From contig CM042694.1 of assembly GCA_023614405.1 (NCBI GenBank), forward strand, positions 481,465,392 to 481,529,391: a stretch of DNA of 64,000 nucleotides, written 5' to 3'. Numbering within the stretch: the first letter of the stretch is position 1; each line of letters opens with the position of its first letter. The position numbers and the translations under genes are program-made. This stretch comes from Avena insularis (Eukaryota > Streptophyta > Magnoliopsida > Poales > Poaceae). Shown piece after piece: positions 59,578 to 64,000 of this stretch. The notes below the pieces were generated by a model. It was given only the letters and a program-made list of their open reading frames with translations. It did no database searches and was not told the origin of the DNA.

Positions 59578-60994
59578 TGATATGTTGCAAACGTATCTAT
59601 AATTTTTGATGTTCCATGCTTGTTTTATATCTACTTTCTTATGTTTTGTTCATACTTTGGAGTATTTTTATACACTTTCTGGGACTAACCTATTAACAAG
59701 ATGCCACAGTGCTAGTTGCCTGTTTTCTTCTGTTTTTGGTTCTAGAAAAGCCAAAAAATGAATATTCTCGGAATTGGACCGGACAAAAGCCAAAGTCGAT
59801 ATTTTATCGAAAGACTCACGGAGCTAGAAGACGAGACGGAGAGGGGCCAGGGGCTGGCCACACCATGTGGTGGTGCCGGCTAGCCCTGGCCGCGCCACCA
59901 GGTGGTGTGGGCCCCTGGTCCACCCACCGACCTTGCCCTTTCGCCTATAAGAATACTCCAATGCAAAAACCCTAAATCGAACAGCCTCCAAGCACGAAAA
60001 GTTCCGTAGCACCGCCGCCACCGAAGGGGAGATTCGGGGGACAGAAAGTCTCTGTTCCGGCACCCTGCCGGGATGGGGAAGTGCCCCCGGAGCCATCTCC
60101 ATCGATCTCCACCACCATCTCCATCGTCGTTGCTGACTCCCATGATGAGGAGGGAGTAGTTCTCTCTCGAGGCTAAGGGTTCTACCGGTAGCTATGTGTT
60201 CGTCTCTCTCTCTATGCATGATCATATTGTGATCATGAGCTTTGTAATTAAGTAGATCTACTTTGCTACTCCAGTGCTTTAATAGATCTCTACTCTCCCC
60301 TCGTGTGTGAAAGTGATAGCATGCACACCATGGTGGCACTTAGCTAGAGATTACAAATACTTGTTATGAGTTATATTTGGAGTTGGATGTCTCTATGAAA
60401 TTGTGGTGTTTGTTGGAACCATCTAGCGCTCAAGGTGACAGTGTGGGGTTATCTAGATGGGGAAAGCGAACTTTGAGGAGTGTTGTTATAGCCCTACCAT
60501 GGATTAGAGTGTCCAACCGGAGAGTAGTTAAGAGTAGTATCATGAAGAGAAGATATTTATATGAGAGTGTTCACTAATGAAAGTATGATCCCTAGGCCTT
60601 GTTTCTAAGCATTGAAACACCGTTTGCAACTAGATATGTTACATGTTTGCTTGCTTCCATCTTTATTTCAGATTGCCTTTTGTCTCTTCCTACCCATCAA
60701 GTTCTTTTCTGGCACTGTTACCACTTACAATTATCCATGCCACTTGTGTTTTACTATCTCATCGCCGAACTAGGTCAACTATACACCTGACAAGTGTATT
60801 GGGTGTGTTGGGGACACAAGAGACTTCTTGTATCTTGATTGCAGGGTTGCTTGAGAGGGATACCTTTGACCACTTCCTCCCTGAGTTCGATAAACCTTGG
60901 GTAATCCACTTAAGGGAAACTTGCTGCTGTTCTACAAACCTTTGCACTTGGAGGCCCAACAACTTTCTACAAGAATAGAAGTGCGTAGACATCA
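59578..60994 (+). repeat. G5 5' LTR
   Basis: 1417 bp from TGATATGTTGC to GTAGACATCA. The first 240 bp match the family-B LTR at 57600-57836 and the hybrid part of the G4 LTR. It contains GC-rich blocks near 59830-59930. Confidence 0.88.
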
Positions 60995-61004
60995 AGCTAT
61001 TTTC

Positions 61005-61022
61005 TGGCGCCGTTGTCGGGGA
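61005..61022 (+). promoter_or_regulatory. G5 primer binding site, tRNA-Asp type
   Basis: TGGCGCCGTTGTCGGGG, one base from the tRNA-Asp complement, 10 bases after the LTR end. Confidence 0.88.
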
Positions 61023-61128
61023 GGTAAGGTAAAAGGTTGTCACATCATCCGGTGTGAGTACTCGAAGTTATTTCCTTTAGATTCTACAATTTTGTCTTTT
61101 TGTTTCTTGTTTTCACTAGTTAGGCTTA

Positions 61129-61932
61129 ATGGAAAACAACAACAAAATTAGAGAGATTTATAGTATTTATCTTGAGTTAGGACATGAAGTGTTTGAAGAG
61201 AAAATTAAAAAACCTATGGAACTTTATCTGCGTGTTAATAGCAATGTTGTTAGTATGAATTCTTTGGACACCATTATTGCTAATGCTATGGAAAAGTCTA
61301 AGCTTGGTGAAGCTAGTTTTTATGAAAATGATGTTTTTAGTTCCCCAGCTTTGGAAGATAGCTATTCTATTGCTTATGATGATACCAAACCTCCAATATA
61401 TGATGATCACAATGATGAATATGATATTTTCAGTCCACCTACTATTGAGGAGAAAATTAATTATGATTACAATATGCCTCCTATATTTGATGATTATGGT
61501 GATGAGAATAATAATGATAGCTATTTTGTTGAATTTGCTCCCACTACAATTAATAAGAATGACTATGTTTATGTGGGGAGTATTAATTCTTTTATGCATG
61601 TGGCTCATGATAAGAATGTTTTATGTGATAGTTATATTGTTAATTTTATTCATGATGCTACTGAAAGTTATTATGAGAGAGGGAAACATGATTTTATGTA
61701 TCTCAACAATATTAAGTTTCCCCTCTTTATGTTGAAAGTCTTGAAGTTACACTTGTTTTGCTTTCCTATGCTTGTTGCTTTGTGCTTTCATGACTTGTTT
61801 CTTTACAAGATTCCTATGCATAGGAAGTGGGTTAGACTTAAATGTGTTCTGAATTTGCTTCTTGATGCTCTCTTTTACTTCAATTCACATTTCCTATGTG
61901 AGCATCTTCTCAAACCATCATGCCTAACTTAA
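61129..61932 (+). CDS. Acidic Asp/Tyr-rich retrotransposon ORF, function unknown (267 aa)
   Basis: An intact frame beginning MENNNKIREIYSIYLEL about 105 bases after the PBS. The N-terminal 70 residues look helical. Residues about 70-135 are rich in Asp, Tyr, Asn and Pro, with recurring phrases (PPIYDDHNDEYDIFSPP, then MPPIFDDYGDENNND). The C-terminal 80 residues are hydrophobic and aromatic (LKLHLFCFPMLVALCFHDLF). No zinc knuckle, protease or RT motif is visible. Comparable ORFs are, from memory, common in non-autonomous Triticeae gypsy elements. It takes the position of gag but does not resemble the family-A Gag. The frame is fully open, unlike nearly all others in the window. Confidence 0.6.
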   Translation: MENNNKIREIYSIYLELGHEVFEEKIKKPMELYLRVNSNVVSMNSLDTIIANAMEKSKLGEASFYENDVFSSPALEDSYSIAYDDTKPPIYDDHNDEYDIFSPPTIEEKINYDYNMPPIFDDYGDENNNDSYFVEFAPTTINKNDYVYVGSINSFMHVAHDKNVLCDSYIVNFIHDATESYYERGKHDFMYLNNIKFPLFMLKVLKLHLFCFPMLVALCFHDLFLYKIPMHRKWVRLKCVLNLLLDALFYFNSHFLCEHLLKPSCLT

Positions 61933-64000
61933 AGGCGTTAAAGAAAAGTACTTATTGGGAGATAACCCAAAAGTTTTAGTTGAGTCTTGGAAGTTAACAC
62001 CTCTGTAATAACCGCTCCTTATCATTTTTGTGTGGTTTTTGTGCCAATAATAATCTCTAATGAGAGAGAAATAATGCTTGGGAAAGTTGCTGTCCGAAAC
62101 AGATTTTTGTGCTTCGCTGTAAAAATTCGTGAAAAATCTCTGTACGTCGGTTTGAGCTGTAATTTTTTGTGCTTCTGCCCCAGGTTGTTATCTAACTTTC
62201 GTTAGTTCATCACTTTTCGATTTGAGCAATAGAAGATCTTCGAAAAAATTGGTTTTTACATGCTGGTCTGTTTTGACAGATTTCTGCCATTATTTGCATT
62301 TGCCTCTTAATCTCTTTCTCTCTGAGTTCTCTTTGGTCATTTGAAATTTTTAAAGGAAGTGCTACAGTAGCTTGTGTTTTAATGGAAGTTTTACTTGTGT
62401 TGAAACAGAACCAAAAGACTTATTATCTTGAGTACACTAATGTTTCTAATGAAGATTGTGTGAAGTTTTGTATGAAGGAAAAATTTCAGGTATATGGAGA
62501 GAATGATGTAATGAGATGAAGAATGGACTAAAGCTCAAGCTTGGGGATGCCACACGTGTCAACCCAAGAAATATCCAACAAGTACAAGCGTCAAAGCTTG
62601 GGGATGCCCAAGGCACCCCCTTCTTCATCAATAAAAATCTCAGGTCTTTCTAGACACTTCGTTTTTATTGTTTCATGCACTGTTGTGTTATTCTTGGAGC
62701 GTCTTTGTTTTTTTTTAATTTTCTTTTGCTTGGTTTTCTGCAATAAATTGGTTGGACCCCCTCTTTCATACATTAGTTTTCAAATAAGTTTGGTTTGGAT
62801 TGGAAAAGAGTAGGAAAAGTTCATGCTTAAGTGGTAAAAGGAGCTTGTTTTTGACTGTGGCCTATGCTTTGTCATGTCATGCTTGATATTGTTTTGTATT
62901 TATGCTTAGTGATTTTTTCTGTAGCATGACATGTTATAAACAATTGAGATTGCTTAATGTTCCTTGAAAGAATCATGCGTTGTTTTAGCATATTAAAGCA
63001 TAGCATTCTGGTATTCTCCTTTGATGATTTATTTGGGTCGACTTGGCGCATGCTCACACCATGTTATGACTATCCCAAGTCACCATAGCCTCGAGGATCA
63101 TTTAGTTTTCGACTGTTAATATCACTTTATACTTTAATCAATGATGTTTTGTCGCTTTGCATGATTATGGCTATTATTGCTCTCTTAGTTGGTCACTCCC
63201 AGTCTTTTGCTAGCCTCCATAACCAAGTATGAGTCCCACTCATGCATCCAACTCCAAATAAAACCAAGTTATTCCAAAGAGTCCACCATACCTACCTATT
63301 AGCATTTGCTATTCCAAGTATATTCCTGTTTTTATCTACCTTCCGAATTAAACTTGTTATGTGAAACTAGTGATTAAAACTCTCACGAACTTGATGGCAC
63401 ACTTTACTTTTCTTGCACTTAATAAACTTGAACCATTGTGTCATCTATGTTGTATATGCTTGCACTTATACATTGGGCATTAGCAGAACCATGTTATCAT
63501 GGGGAACACTTTCAACATTGCACTTGTACATTGTACCTAGTGGATATCATGCTCTTTTGTCTATGGATGTCGTCGGTGTGAAATGAAAGGGGAGCTTGTA
63601 AGTCCATGGAGTTATGTACGTGTGTTAGAGAAACGCCTGGACCGCTGGTCTAATCCATGCCTAATCATGGTGGAAACTTGCAGCGTAACCATAATGAGCA
63701 ATAGATGACGCATTCTTATTATAAAAAAAGAGATAGAGATTGAGAAAAAAGATAAAAAGATAAAAAGATAGAAAGAAAAAAAGATATGAGAAAAGAGGAA
63801 AGAGAGAAAAAAGAACCATTTTCCCATGGTGAATAAGAAGATTGCTGAGATGCTCATTGTCTGCTTGCCTTGTCATTTTGATATGGGGATTCTTCCGTAT
63901 CATCAGGCAAGGGGTACCCCGTTGGAGGTTCTCTATGATACACATGTACTTACTATGACAAGAACTTACCGGTAACTAAACTTGAGTAGCATGAGGAGCG
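61933..64000 (+). other. G5 untranslated tail
   Basis: No gene is seen. It contains the block also found in G4 (61933-62410) and two polypurine-like copies AAGCTTGGGGA (62537 and 62594). From about 62850 on, AT-rich sequence is collinear with the G1/G2 tails. A purine-rich run lies at 63721-63815. The 3' LTR is not reached. Confidence 0.65.
63721..63815 (+). repeat. Purine-rich low-complexity run (A/G) in the G5 tail
   Basis: Repeated AAAAAGATA / GAGAAAA units. The equivalent run in G1 is at about 7109-7175, which marks the same tail position. Confidence 0.7.

Larger units (their letters stand above)
59578..64000 (+). mobile_element. Gypsy G5 (family B), 3' part beyond window
   Basis: A complete 5' LTR, tRNA-Asp PBS, one acidic ORF and a tail related to the family-A tail are present. 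No 3' LTR occurs before the window ends. No gag of the family-A type and no RT are seen in the visible part. Inserted in the BARE-like LTR; the left flank is CGGGT. Confidence 0.85.

Overview
This window is plant nuclear DNA, almost certainly from a Triticeae grass (wheat, Aegilops or barley type). The evidence is dense nested LTR retrotransposons: Ty3/gypsy elements of the Athila lineage with a tRNA-Asp-type primer binding site, BARE/Angela-like Ty1/copia LTRs starting TGTTGGAAATATGCCC, a Stowaway MITE, a CACTA terminus, and only one small GC-rich gene candidate. Family names are recognition from memory; the structural calls come from the sequence.

Layout. (1) 1-9368: a plus-strand gypsy element (G1, family A), cut by the window edge, with gag-protease and a second ORF but no reverse transcriptase. 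It sits in an older copia element whose pol tail and short 3' LTR run to 11958. That copia is followed by a CACTA terminus ending at 12343. (2) 12816-46517: a minus-strand copia complex in which consecutive internal regions share LTRs (leader - LTR - internal 1 - LTR - internal 2 - ... - internal 3 - LTR). The second LTR is split by a complete gypsy element, G2 (18800-28183, TSD CCCTT). Between internals 2 and 3 lies a rearranged minus-strand gypsy tract (G3/G4, about 32903-43535). One of its LTRs is itself split by a 4160-bp solo LTR of another family (34445-38604, TSD GGGGG). At about 32903 a deletion joined gypsy gag in frame to copia gag, leaving an open 348-codon reading frame. (3) 46518-50300: low-copy sequence with the only plausible host gene, a small plant-specific protein on the minus strand (47190-47630), plus two retroposon-like insertions with long target duplications. 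(4) 50300-57877: eroded copia remnants in both orientations, a BARE/Angela-like LTR carrying a Stowaway MITE, a second copy of a segment from near the host gene, and a family-B gypsy LTR. (5) 57878-64000: a BARE-like LTR interrupted by a family-B gypsy element (G5) running off the window.

How the parts relate. The gypsy elements have LTRs, PBS, polypurine tracts and gag-protease but no RT, RNase H or integrase, so they look non-autonomous and would need another element's enzymes. The copia copies carry pol but share frameshifts, so they spread either after inactivation or by duplication and unequal exchange. No known defence, metabolic or regulatory system was found. The most unusual items are the copia/gypsy gag fusion, the shared-LTR array, the mosaic gypsy elements, and a duplicated polypurine tract inside family A.
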